Of a stretch of 6,581 nt of DNA, positions 1 to 6,350 are shown piece by piece. The notes beneath the pieces were generated by a model. That model saw nothing but the letters and a program-made list of their open reading frames with translations, did not search any database and had not been told where the DNA came from. The first letter of the stretch is position 1. Each line of letters opens with the position of its first letter. Source of the stretch: Acidobacteriota bacterium (GTDB lineage: Bacteria > Acidobacteriota > Vicinamibacteria > Vicinamibacterales > SCN-69-37); contig JANLHE010000084.1 of NCBI GenBank assembly GCA_024653875.1, positions 1 through 6,581 of the forward strand. The letters are read 5' to 3'. The translations under genes were made by a program, and so were the position numbers.

Positions 1-22
1 ACACCGCAGTCGCACGGACTGC

Positions 23-30
23 AAAGGAGA
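23..30 (+). promoter_or_regulatory. Strong Shine-Dalgarno site for the 43-aa peptide
   Basis: AAAGGAGA lies 6 nt upstream of the ATG at 37. It is the best ribosome-binding site on the plus strand in the first 5 kb. It supports the short reading frame behind it as translated, and it may be the main ribosome entry point for the closely packed frames that follow. Confidence 0.6.
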
Positions 31-36
31 CCGGAC

Positions 37-168
37 ATGGCCATCACAAAGAACACTCCTGTCGAGCCACCGAAGACGCCGCCGCCAGTCAAGGCGCCAC
101 CCCATCCCCATCATCAGCATGATGCGCCTGCGAAACCGGGTGGGAGTCAGCCGAAGCCAAAGCCGTAG
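37..168 (+). CDS. Small Pro/Lys/His-rich protein, 43 aa
   Basis: The reading frame runs from ATG 37 to TAG 166-168 and encodes 43 residues. It is rich in proline (about 16), lysine and histidine, with a PHPHHQH run in the middle and a PKPKP tail. There is no hydrophobic segment, signal peptide or cysteine, so the peptide should be soluble, basic and disordered. The start is well supported by AAAGGAGA 6 nt upstream. It ends 5 nt before the acetate kinase stump, so it probably shares its transcript. I do not recognise a named family. The His cluster could bind metal and the Lys/Pro repeats could bind nucleic acid or polyphosphate, but both are guesses. The low-complexity composition could also arise by chance in GC-rich DNA; the ribosome-binding site is the main argument that it is real. 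Confidence 0.5.
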   Translation: MAITKNTPVEPPKTPPPVKAPPHPHHQHDAPAKPGGSQPKPKP

Positions 169-173
169 ACTGC

Positions 174-404
174 ATGGCGGCCGTTCGCGACTCGGTTCTG
201 GCGATTAACGCCGGTTCGTCCAGCGTCAAGTTTGCCGTGTACCAGGCCGCGACGCCGACGAGGCTGTCGTTGTCTGGCAGGGCGTCGACGGGTTTCCTGA
301 TCGACTGGCTCGAAGCACAGGAGACGTTCGCGGCCGTGAAGGTCGTGGGGCACCGCGTGGTCCAATGCGGGCGGTCACGCTCACCGCGACGCAAGAAGGC
401 ATGA
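174..404 (+). pseudogene. ackA: Acetate kinase, eroded N-terminal stump
   Basis: Acetate kinase makes ATP and acetate from acetyl phosphate and ADP; intact enzymes are about 400 residues. This frame (76 codons) starts like one: residues 8-21 read VLAINAGSSSVKFA, matching the family's first phosphate-binding motif. Residues 58-63 read VGHRVV, the start of the conserved GHRVVHGG motif. Two lesions are visible. First, the two motifs are only about 47 residues apart instead of roughly 75, which implies an in-frame internal deletion. Second, after HRVV the frame is lost: the expected GG-x-x-HRDA continues in the next frame (GGHAHRDARRHD, about 369-404). Everything beyond about residue 100 of the family, including the ATPase core, is missing, so no kinase activity is possible. 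The TGA at 402-404 overlaps the ATG of the next gene (ATGA). No phosphotransacetylase or phosphoketolase gene is in the window, though one may lie to the left. Confidence 0.8.
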
Positions 405-3400
405 CCGATACCGCTCCTGTCATCACGCTCTCCCCGCGGGACTACGACGCCGTGCTGTTCGACCTCGACGGCGTCCTGACCCGGACGGCACGCGTCCATG
501 CGGCGGCGTGGAAAGAGCTGTTCGACGCCTTTCTCGAGCAACGTTCCGCAGAGACGGGAGAGCCGTTCGTCCCGTTCGACAGTGACGCCGATTACCGTCG
601 CCACGTCGACGGCAAGCCGCGTCAGGACGGCGTGACCGCCTTTCTCGAGTCGCGTGGGATTGACGTGCCTCAGGGTGCTCCTGGCGACGGGCCTGACGCG
701 CGCACCGTGCATGGGCTGGGCGCCCAGAAGGACCACTACTTCCTGCGACACCTGAAGCAGGACGGCGTCGAGCCTTACGAGGCCGCGATCGCGCTGGTGC
801 GAACGCTTCGGACGCATGCGGTCAAGACGGCGGTCGTGTCGTCCAGCAACAACTGCGCGGCGGTGTTGGAGGCCGCGGGGATCGCGGACCTATTCGACGC
901 GCGCGTGGACGGGCTCGATGTCACCCGCCTCGCGCTCAGCGGCAAGCCGGCTCCGGATGCATTTCTCGAGGCCGCGCGGGGCCTCGAGGTCGAGCCGTCG
1001 CGCGCGGTGGTCGTCGAGGATGCGATGGCCGGCGTCGAGGCCGGCCGCGCGGGCGGATTCGGGTCGGTCATCGGTGTCGATCGGGGCGGTCGATCGCTGG
1101 CGCTGCGCCAGGCCGGCGCGGATGTCGTGGTGACCAGCCTGGCGCAGGTCCAGGTGGCCACCGAGCCCCCGTCCGCGTGGTCGTTGGTGTTCGACGGGTT
1201 CGATCCCGCGAAGGAAGGTATCCGCGAAGCCTTGTGCACCCTGGGAAATGGCTACTTCGCGACGCGTGCGGCCGCACCCGGAGCGGTGGCCGACGGCGTG
1301 CATTATCCAGGTACCTACCTCGCGGGCGGCTACAACCGCCTGGACACGGATGTGGCCGGACGGGTGGTCGAGAACGAGGATCTCGTCAATCTGCCCAACT
1401 GGCTCGCCGTCCAATTCCGCATCGCCGACGAGGACTGGTTCGACGCGCGAACCGTCACGATCCTGGCCTATCGTCAGGAACTTGATCTCAGGCGCGGCCT
1501 GCTGTTACGCACGGTGAAATTCGAGGACGGCGAGGGGCGGCGCAGCACGCTCGAGGAGCGCCGCCTGGTCTCCATGGCCGACATGCATCTGGGCGCGTTG
1601 GAGCTGTCGCTGACCGCCGAAAACTGGTCCGCCCGTGTCACGATTCGCTCGGCGATCGACGGGCGCGTCGTCAATGCCGGCGCGAAGCTGTACCGCAGAT
1701 TCAATAACCGGCACGTGGTGCCGCTGTCCAGCGAGGTCGTCGGCGATGACACGGTCTGTCTGCTGGTGCGCACCTCCCAGTCGAACATCCACGTTGCGCA
1801 GGCGGCCAGGACGCAGGTGTTTCTGGACCGGCAGCGTCTCGACCTCCGGCGCCACGTGGTTGACGAACCGGGATACATCGGGCAGGAACTGACGGTCGAC
1901 GTCACGGAGGGCGCGACGCTGCTGCTGGAGAAGATGGTGTCGTTTTACACCGCGCGCGACCCCGCCATCTCGGAGTGCGGGCTGGCGGCGCGCACGGCCG
2001 TCGCGCGTCTGGGCCGTTTCGACCGCGTGACGGCGGATCATGTGCGTTCCTGGAAGCACTTGTGGCGCCGCTTCGACGTGCACATCGAGCCGGCGGCGCC
2101 AGGAAAGGTGAACGTCCTGATGCTGCTCCGCCTGAACATGTTCCATCTCCTGCAGACCGTGTCGACCCACTCCATCGGACTCGACACAGGCGTGCCTGCG
2201 CGAGGCTGGACCGGGGAAGCGTACCAGGGCCACATTTTCTGGGACGAACTGTTCATCTTCCCGTTCTTCAACTATCGCATGCCCGAGATCACGCGGTCGT
2301 TGCTCATGTACCGGTACCGGCGCCTTGGCGAAGCGCGCGCGGCGGCCCAACGTGCCGGCTACAGGGGGGCGATGTTTCCCTGGCAGAGCGGCAGCAACGG
2401 AGAAGAGGTCACGCAGGTGCGTAACCTGAACCCTCGTTCGCAGCGCTGGGTGCCTGACCACTCCTACCTGCAGCGCCACGTGGGCAGCGCCATCGCCTAC
2501 AACGTCTGGCAGTATTTCCAGGTCACGCAGGACACCGAGTTTCTGGAGGGCTACGGCGCCGAGCTGATCCTCGACATCGCCCGCTTCTGGTCGAGCATCG
2601 CGTCGTTCGACGCCGCGCGCGGACGCTACGGGATCGAGGGGGTGATGGGCCCCGATGAGTATCATGACGGCTATCCGGACGCACCCACAGCCGGCCTCAC
2701 AAACAACGCCTACACCAACATCATGGCGGTCTGGGTCGTGTGCCGGGCGTTGGACGTGCTCGAGCGGGTCTCCGACATGCGCCGCGCCGAGCTCATGACC
2801 CTCCTCGACGTGACCAGGGACGAGATTGCGCGCTGGGAGGACATCAGTCGTCGCATGTACGTCCCCATGCAGGACGACGGGCTCATCAGCCAGTTCGAGG
2901 GTTACGACACGTTGCGCGAACTCGATTGGGACGACTATCGGACCTGGTACGGCAACATCCAGCGCCTCGACCTGATTCTCCAGGCGGAGCACGACACCCC
3001 CAACCGCTACAAGCTGTCGAAACAGGCCGACGTGCTGATGTTGTTCTACGTGTTTTCAGCTGAAGAGCTTCGCGAGCTGTTCGCGCGCCTGGGGTATCCG
3101 TTCGAGTACGACACGATTCCGCGAAACATCGCGTACTATGCGGCGCGCACATCCCATGGTTCCACGCTGTGCCGTGTGGTCCATGCCTGGGTCCTGGCGC
3201 GCTCGAACCGGCCGGGCTCGATGCGCTACTTCGCGGAGGCGCTGCAGAGCGACGTGGGCGATATCCAGCAGGGCACCACGGCTGAGGGCGTGCATCTGGG
3301 CGCCATGGCCGGGACCGTCGATCTCGCGGGGCGCGTCTCGACCGGTATCGAGGTGTCGGGCGACGTGCTCCGGTTCAATCCGGAGCTGCCGCCGGACATG

Positions 3401-3574
3401 GAACGCCTCGACATGCGCATCCGTTATCGAGGACATTCGCTCGACCTGCGGCTGACACGCGACACCCTCACCGTACGTGGACGCGACCGCGGGCCTGAGC
3501 CGATCCGTCTGGGATTCAAGGACGACGTGTACGAGTTCGCGGCCGGCAGCACACGCGTCTTCGAGATCAGGTGA
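401..3574 (+). CDS. Bifunctional beta-phosphoglucomutase-like HAD + GH65 glycoside phosphorylase/hydrolase
   Basis: This is a fusion of 1057 residues, counted from ATG 401. Residues about 15-240 form a HAD subfamily IA domain of the beta-phosphoglucomutase type: FDLDGVLT with D21/D23, VVSSSNN (147-151), SGKPAPD with K182, and VVEDAMAG with E206/D207. All catalytic positions are present. Residues about 260-1050 form a GH65 enzyme: an N-terminal beta domain, the (alpha/alpha)6 barrel with HIFWDELF (611-618), the general-acid motif MGPDEYHD with E753, LSKQADV (872-878), the HGSTL loop (919-923) that in family phosphorylases contacts phosphate, and a small C-terminal beta domain. GH65 phosphorylases cleave alpha-linked disaccharides (trehalose, maltose, kojibiose) to beta-glucose 1-phosphate, and the HAD half would convert that to glucose 6-phosphate. 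The substrate cannot be read here, and hydrolysis instead of phosphorolysis remains possible. There is no signal peptide, so it is cytoplasmic. An in-frame ATG at 365 lacks a ribosome-binding site; 401 is preferred because HAD homology begins shortly after it. Confidence 0.9.
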   Translation: MTDTAPVITLSPRDYDAVLFDLDGVLTRTARVHAAAWKELFDAFLEQRSAETGEPFVPFDSDADYRRHVDGKPRQDGVTAFLESRGIDVPQGAPGDGPDARTVHGLGAQKDHYFLRHLKQDGVEPYEAAIALVRTLRTHAVKTAVVSSSNNCAAVLEAAGIADLFDARVDGLDVTRLALSGKPAPDAFLEAARGLEVEPSRAVVVEDAMAGVEAGRAGGFGSVIGVDRGGRSLALRQAGADVVVTSLAQVQVATEPPSAWSLVFDGFDPAKEGIREALCTLGNGYFATRAAAPGAVADGVHYPGTYLAGGYNRLDTDVAGRVVENEDLVNLPNWLAVQFRIADEDWFDARTVTILAYRQELDLRRGLLLRTVKFEDGEGRRSTLEERRLVSMADMHLGALELSLTAENWSARVTIRSAIDGRVVNAGAKLYRRFNNRHVVPLSSEVVGDDTVCLLVRTSQSNIHVAQAARTQVFLDRQRLDLRRHVVDEPGYIGQELTVDVTEGATLLLEKMVSFYTARDPAISECGLAARTAVARLGRFDRVTADHVRSWKHLWRRFDVHIEPAAPGKVNVLMLLRLNMFHLLQTVSTHSIGLDTGVPARGWTGEAYQGHIFWDELFIFPFFNYRMPEITRSLLMYRYRRLGEARAAAQRAGYRGAMFPWQSGSNGEEVTQVRNLNPRSQRWVPDHSYLQRHVGSAIAYNVWQYFQVTQDTEFLEGYGAELILDIARFWSSIASFDAARGRYGIEGVMGPDEYHDGYPDAPTAGLTNNAYTNIMAVWVVCRALDVLERVSDMRRAELMTLLDVTRDEIARWEDISRRMYVPMQDDGLISQFEGYDTLRELDWDDYRTWYGNIQRLDLILQAEHDTPNRYKLSKQADVLMLFYVFSAEELRELFARLGYPFEYDTIPRNIAYYAARTSHGSTLCRVVHAWVLARSNRPGSMRYFAEALQSDVGDIQQGTTAEGVHLGAMAGTVDLAGRVSTGIEVSGDVLRFNPELPPDMERLDMRIRYRGHSLDLRLTRDTLTVRGRDRGPEPIRLGFKDDVYEFAAGSTRVFEIR

Positions 3575-3578
3575 CCGG

Positions 3579-4880
3579 GTGGCTCCGGTGATTCGACCTG
3601 ACTTCGACGAGGCGAGGCTGGACGAGCTGCAGCGTCATTCTTTCGGGTACTTCCTGCACCAGGCCAATCCACTCAACGGTCTCGTGGCCGACCGGACGCA
3701 GCCCGGCGCTCCGGCGAGTATCGCGGCCGTCGGCTTCGCGCTGGCAGCCTACCCGGTCGGCGTCGAGCGGGGGTGGATGACACGCGCTGACGCGATTGGG
3801 CGAACGCTGGCGCTGTTGCGGTTCTTTTGGACCAGCCCGCAGGGACCGGGCCCAGACACGACCGGTTACAAAGGGCTCTACTACCACTTCCTCGACATGG
3901 CCACCGGCCGGCGGGCCGGCCTGTGCGAGCTGTCAACGGTTGACACCAGTTTTCTGCTCGCTGGCATGCTGGCCGCCGCGATGTATTTCGACGAGGACAG
4001 CGAGGCCGAGCTGGAGATTCGCACGTTGGCCGACGCGATCTACCGCCGCGCCGATTGGCCCTGGGCGTGCAACGGCGGAGCGACGGTCACGCATGGGTGG
4101 AAGCCTGAGAGCGGCTTTCTGCCCTACCGCTGGGAGGGCTACGACGAAGCCATGCTCTTGTATGTGTTGGGACTCGGATCGCCGACGTATCCCCTGCCAA
4201 AGGAGAGCTACACGGCGTGGACCTCCAGCTATCAGTGGAAGACCATTGACGGCTACGAATTGCTGTATGGCGGTTCGCTCTTCATCCATCAGTACTCGCA
4301 CGTCTGGGTGGACTTCCGCGGGATCCAGGATGCCTTTGCGCGAGACAAGGGCGTCGACTACTGCGAAAACAGCCGCCGTGCGACCTACGTCCAGCAGGCG
4401 TACGCGATCCGGAACCCTCTTGAATTCGCGGGCTACGGCCAGCACTTCTGGGGACTGACCGCGAGCGATGGCCCCGGCTTTACGACGCGCCACGTGCACG
4501 GCGTCGAGCGGCGCTTCCTTGGCTACGTCGCGCGCGGCGCGCCGTTTGGCCCAGACGACGGAACGGTCGCGCCGTGGGCTGTGGTCGCCTCGCTCCCGTT
4601 CGCGCCGGAGATCGTGCTGCCGACGGTTCGGCATTTTCAGGACGTCTATCCACAGGTCACGGGCGAGTATTGCTTCCGGTGCAGCTTCAACCTGACCTTC
4701 CCGCACGAGAGTGATGCCGGCGCCGGCTGGACCTCGCCGTACCATTTCGGGATCAACCTTGGTCCGGTCGTGTTGATGTGCGAAAACTACCGGTCGGGTT
4801 TGCTCTGGCGGCTGATGCGCGCGTGCCCGTACGTCGTGACGGGACTGCGACGGGCAGGGTTTACGAACGGCTGGTTATGA
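3579..4880 (+). CDS. PF10091 glycoamylase-like protein (GH144/GH189-type fold)
   Basis: The protein is 433 residues from GTG 3579. AGGTGA, at the end of the preceding gene, sits 4 nt upstream; a second GTG at 3588 is a less well spaced alternative. Family hallmarks, in order: YYHFLDMATG near the N-terminal third, STVDTSFLLAG, WEGYDEAMLLYVLGLGSP (about 184-201), GGSLFIHQYSHVWVDFRG (about 231-248), WGLTASDGPG (about 290-299), DDGTVAPWAVVASLPFAPE (about 326-344) and a C-terminal FGINLGPVVLMCENYRSG. PF10091 covers endo-beta-1,2-glucanases (GH144) and the cyclisation domain of cyclic beta-1,2-glucan synthases (GH189), so a glucan- or oligosaccharide-cleaving role is likely. The exact linkage is inference. 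No signal peptide or lipobox is seen, unlike many secreted members, which points to a cytoplasmic substrate. It starts 4 nt after the GH65 fusion stops, so the two are surely co-transcribed and probably translationally coupled. Confidence 0.85.
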   Translation: MAPVIRPDFDEARLDELQRHSFGYFLHQANPLNGLVADRTQPGAPASIAAVGFALAAYPVGVERGWMTRADAIGRTLALLRFFWTSPQGPGPDTTGYKGLYYHFLDMATGRRAGLCELSTVDTSFLLAGMLAAAMYFDEDSEAELEIRTLADAIYRRADWPWACNGGATVTHGWKPESGFLPYRWEGYDEAMLLYVLGLGSPTYPLPKESYTAWTSSYQWKTIDGYELLYGGSLFIHQYSHVWVDFRGIQDAFARDKGVDYCENSRRATYVQQAYAIRNPLEFAGYGQHFWGLTASDGPGFTTRHVHGVERRFLGYVARGAPFGPDDGTVAPWAVVASLPFAPEIVLPTVRHFQDVYPQVTGEYCFRCSFNLTFPHESDAGAGWTSPYHFGINLGPVVLMCENYRSGLLWRLMRACPYVVTGLRRAGFTNGWL

Positions 4881-4897
4881 CGGTGTGGCAGGATACA

Positions 4898-5006
4898 AGA
4901 GAACCTGTGGTGGCCATCCATGCGTTCATGTTCGTTCCGGCTTGTTCCTTTACCCCTGCCGCCCGACGATGTCGTCATCGACGGCCGCAACTCGAAGGCA
5001 ACCTGA
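4898..5006 (+). pseudogene. Probable 6-phosphogluconate dehydrogenase fragment, frameshifted
   Basis: No intact gene lies between 4880 and 5030. Two adjacent frames carry pieces that fit the NAD(P)-binding domain of 6PGDH. Around 4925-4942 one frame reads AFMFVPAC, comparable to the family's WLMVPAG. From 4956 to 4997 the next frame reads LPPDDVVIDGRNSK, comparable to L.PGDVVIDGGNSK. The spacing between the two is about 16 codons instead of about 26, so a small deletion with a frame change would explain it. The frame then stops at TGA 5004-5006. The N-terminal Rossmann GLGRMG motif and the catalytic domain are absent. An ATGA overlap with the upstream stop (ATG 4877) opens an 84-codon frame through this region into the next gene; its remaining content looks like nothing known. 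The identification rests on short motifs and could be chance, but a second 6PGDH piece at the right edge makes it more credible. Confidence 0.42.
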
Positions 5007-5020
5007 CTATTGATGTCTGT

Positions 5021-5024
5021 GGAG
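5021..5024 (+). promoter_or_regulatory. Shine-Dalgarno site fixing the rhodanese start at 5031
   Basis: GGAG sits 6 nt before ATG 5031. Earlier in-frame starts (TTG 5010, ATG 5013) have no well-spaced site, and the thioredoxin-like strand begins right after 5031, so the shorter protein is preferred. Confidence 0.6.
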
Positions 5025-5030
5025 ACCGCT

Positions 5031-5870
5031 ATGAATGTGATGATTATCGCGACACACACTTGCACGCATCGTCCGAACCTGGAAAAAGAACTCGAGCACT
5101 TACAGGTCCCGTATCACACGTATTTCGTTGAAGATCGCGCTGATCTCGTCGAACAGTTTGCGATCCAGCATTCGCCGAATCTCATCGTGGACGGTGAGGT
5201 TGTGTTCCGCAAGCAGCCGACAGAAGCGGAGCTGCGCGCGCTTTTCAACGGCACAACGTCAGCACGGCAGGGCGCATTGCCGCTCTTGGAGGTCAATATC
5301 ACTGCCGATATCGCATCGGTGGACGTGATGCATGATGGGCAGAAGGTCACGATCGCGCGCAATCAGAATCAGGACAACCTTGTCAATCCGGCTTTCGCCA
5401 AGACGTCGCGCAAGTGCCCACCGTTCTGCATTCAGCCTGCCGAGTTAGCGCCCGGGGTGAAAACCATTGCTGAACTCGAACTGTTGCAGTTTCTCAAACG
5501 AATAGGCGCTGGCGATGCGTCCTGCTTGGTAGTCGACTCGCGTACGCCGGACTGGGTAGAAAAAGGAACTATTCCGGGCTCAGTGAATATTCCCTGGGAC
5601 ACACTGGACATCGGCAAGTCGGATCCGACAGCCGTGCAGGAAATCTTGGAGCAACGACTGAGCGTTCAGCGGCAGGGCGGCTTCTGGAATTTCGACGGCG
5701 CCAAGACGGTGGTGATGTTCTGCAACGGCGCCTGGTGCGGTCAGTCGCCGACCAATATCAAGGGACTGCTAAGACTCGGCTATCCTGCGCATAAGCTGTT
5801 CTGGTATCGCGGTGGCATGCAGGATTGGGAAAACCTTGGACTGACCACTGCCCAGCCGGTGAACAAATAG
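5031..5870 (+). CDS. Thioredoxin-fold + rhodanese domain sulfurtransferase-like protein
   Basis: This 279-residue protein has two recognisable domains and a linker. Residues 1-72 look glutaredoxin-like: strand NVMIIA, then THTCTHRPN with a single Cys (C11) where the usual CxxC would be, and SPNLIVDG (48-55) carrying the cis-Pro position. Residues 119-136 contain NPAFAKTSRKCPPFC with a CX3C pair (C129, C133). Residues about 145-275 form a rhodanese domain: VVDSRTPDWVEKGTIPGSVN, the active-site loop MFCNGAWCGQSP (C231, with C236 five residues later) and WYRGGMQDWENLGL. Rhodaneses carry sulfane sulfur on the loop Cys. The fused redox-type domain suggests persulfide or disulfide exchange, but this is inference. 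There is no signal peptide, so it is cytoplasmic. Its G+C is visibly lower (hand-counted lines of 48, 55 and 58%) than the sugar genes, and it has its own ribosome-binding site, so it is probably a separate, perhaps foreign, unit. Confidence 0.88.
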   Translation: MNVMIIATHTCTHRPNLEKELEHLQVPYHTYFVEDRADLVEQFAIQHSPNLIVDGEVVFRKQPTEAELRALFNGTTSARQGALPLLEVNITADIASVDVMHDGQKVTIARNQNQDNLVNPAFAKTSRKCPPFCIQPAELAPGVKTIAELELLQFLKRIGAGDASCLVVDSRTPDWVEKGTIPGSVNIPWDTLDIGKSDPTAVQEILEQRLSVQRQGGFWNFDGAKTVVMFCNGAWCGQSPTNIKGLLRLGYPAHKLFWYRGGMQDWENLGLTTAQPVNK

Positions 5871-6028
5871 GAGGAGCGATTTCCGCAGCATGAGCGGGCG
5901 GCTCTGTCGTTCGCAAGCGGGTCGTGTAGGTGGGCCACGACGGTGGCCGCAGGGCAGGCCGCGCGGATGGGCACCTATCGCGATCATCATCACCATGTTT
6001 CGAAGCGGACTCGAGTGGCGCGAGCCCA
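5871..6028 (+). other. Convergent intergenic stretch with weak hairpin and doubtful 50-codon frame
   Basis: The stretch lies between the convergent rhodanese and cupin genes. It opens with AGGAGGAG (5869-5876) overlapping the rhodanese stop, 13 nt ahead of ATG 5890, which begins a 50-codon Arg/Gly-rich frame ending at 6042. That frame has only a short hydrophobic patch (PIAIIITMF) and no recognisable family. A GGCCAC/GTGGCC stem with a GACG loop (5933-5948) could slow transcription from either side but has no T tract. The ribosome-binding-like site may be all that is left of a removed downstream gene. I see no RNA gene or mobile element here. Confidence 0.3.
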
Positions 6029-6328
6029 TCACCGCCGGCTGAACGTCCGCCCTGAGGCCCTCACTTGGATGTGGCCTGACAGCACGTGGACCGAGATGCG
6101 CCCGTCGGTCCTGTGTTCCGGGACGCGCGTGCTCGCCTGGAGCGCGGTCAGGACGACGCGGAAGTCGTCGTACTTGATCAGCGTTCTGGCGTTGTGACCC
6201 GTACTCCAGGTCGTCTCAGCGTGCAACCGGTGGATTTCGGCCGGCAGATCGAATTCCACGTACGGGCCCGCCGTCGGCGGCGCCTCGTGCGGTCGACGGT
6301 GGGACTCGTGTTCGGGGGTATCGGACAT
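6029..6328 (-). pseudogene. Small cupin-fold protein, C-terminally truncated
   Basis: The reading frame is 99 codons from ATG 6328 (minus strand). The first roughly 95 residues fit a small cupin family: VEFDLPAEIHRLH, TGHNARTLIKYDDFRVVL, then the core VPEHRTDGRISVHVLSGHIQV and ASGRTF. In such proteins this is followed by a hairpin of the type (F)xLPAGxLLxLxxxxPHDVEA..., adding about 25-30 residues. Here the frame reads SRR and stops at 6029, and none of the three frames downstream restores that ending. The jelly-roll would lack its last strands, including the second histidine motif, so it is probably a broken gene, although a short stable product is not excluded. The start is clear (GGAGG 6 nt upstream). 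It lies 22 nt after the Met-rich frame on the same strand. Family members are small proteins of unknown substrate. Confidence 0.72.
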
Positions 6329-6334
6329 CGGAAG

Positions 6335-6339
6335 CCTCC
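6335..6339 (-). promoter_or_regulatory. Shine-Dalgarno site of the cupin gene
   Basis: On the minus strand GGAGG stands 6 nt before ATG 6328, with ideal spacing. It confirms the cupin start and shows that translation initiation was intact when the C-terminus was lost. Confidence 0.65.
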
Positions 6340-6350
6340 ATCACGACCGC

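Noticed and set aside
109..124. CATCAT/ATGATG inverted repeat with a CAGC loop
   Set aside because: The A/T-containing 6-bp stem lies inside the His-codon run of the small peptide and is explained by CAT/GAT codons. No terminator or operator features.
365..400. ATG 365 as the start of the HAD-GH65 gene
   Set aside because: There is no ribosome-binding site, and the extra 12 residues are encoded by DNA that matches acetate kinase in another frame. ATG 401 fits HAD family N-termini better.
89..817. Long minus-strand open frame (242 codons) opposite the HAD domain
   Set aside because: It runs antisense to the acetate kinase stump and HAD domain, has no recognisable motif, and is Arg/Val-rich as expected for a GC-rich shadow frame.
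1505..2992. 495-codon minus-strand open frame opposite the GH65 domain
   Set aside because: The sense strand holds clear GH65 motifs throughout. The antisense frame lacks any family feature and is typical of high-GC codon bias.
3933..4745. 270-codon minus-strand open frame opposite the PF10091 gene
   Set aside because: Shadow of a well-supported gene; no domain or ribosome-binding site of note.
5933..5948. GGCCAC-GACG-GTGGCC hairpin as a terminator
   Set aside because: The stem is only 6 bp and no T tract follows, so it is noted within the intergenic entry but not called as a terminator.
5943..6197. Plus-strand 84-codon frame with an HHHH run
   Set aside because: It overlaps the cupin gene on the other strand, has no homology-like motif, and its GTG start lacks a ribosome-binding site.
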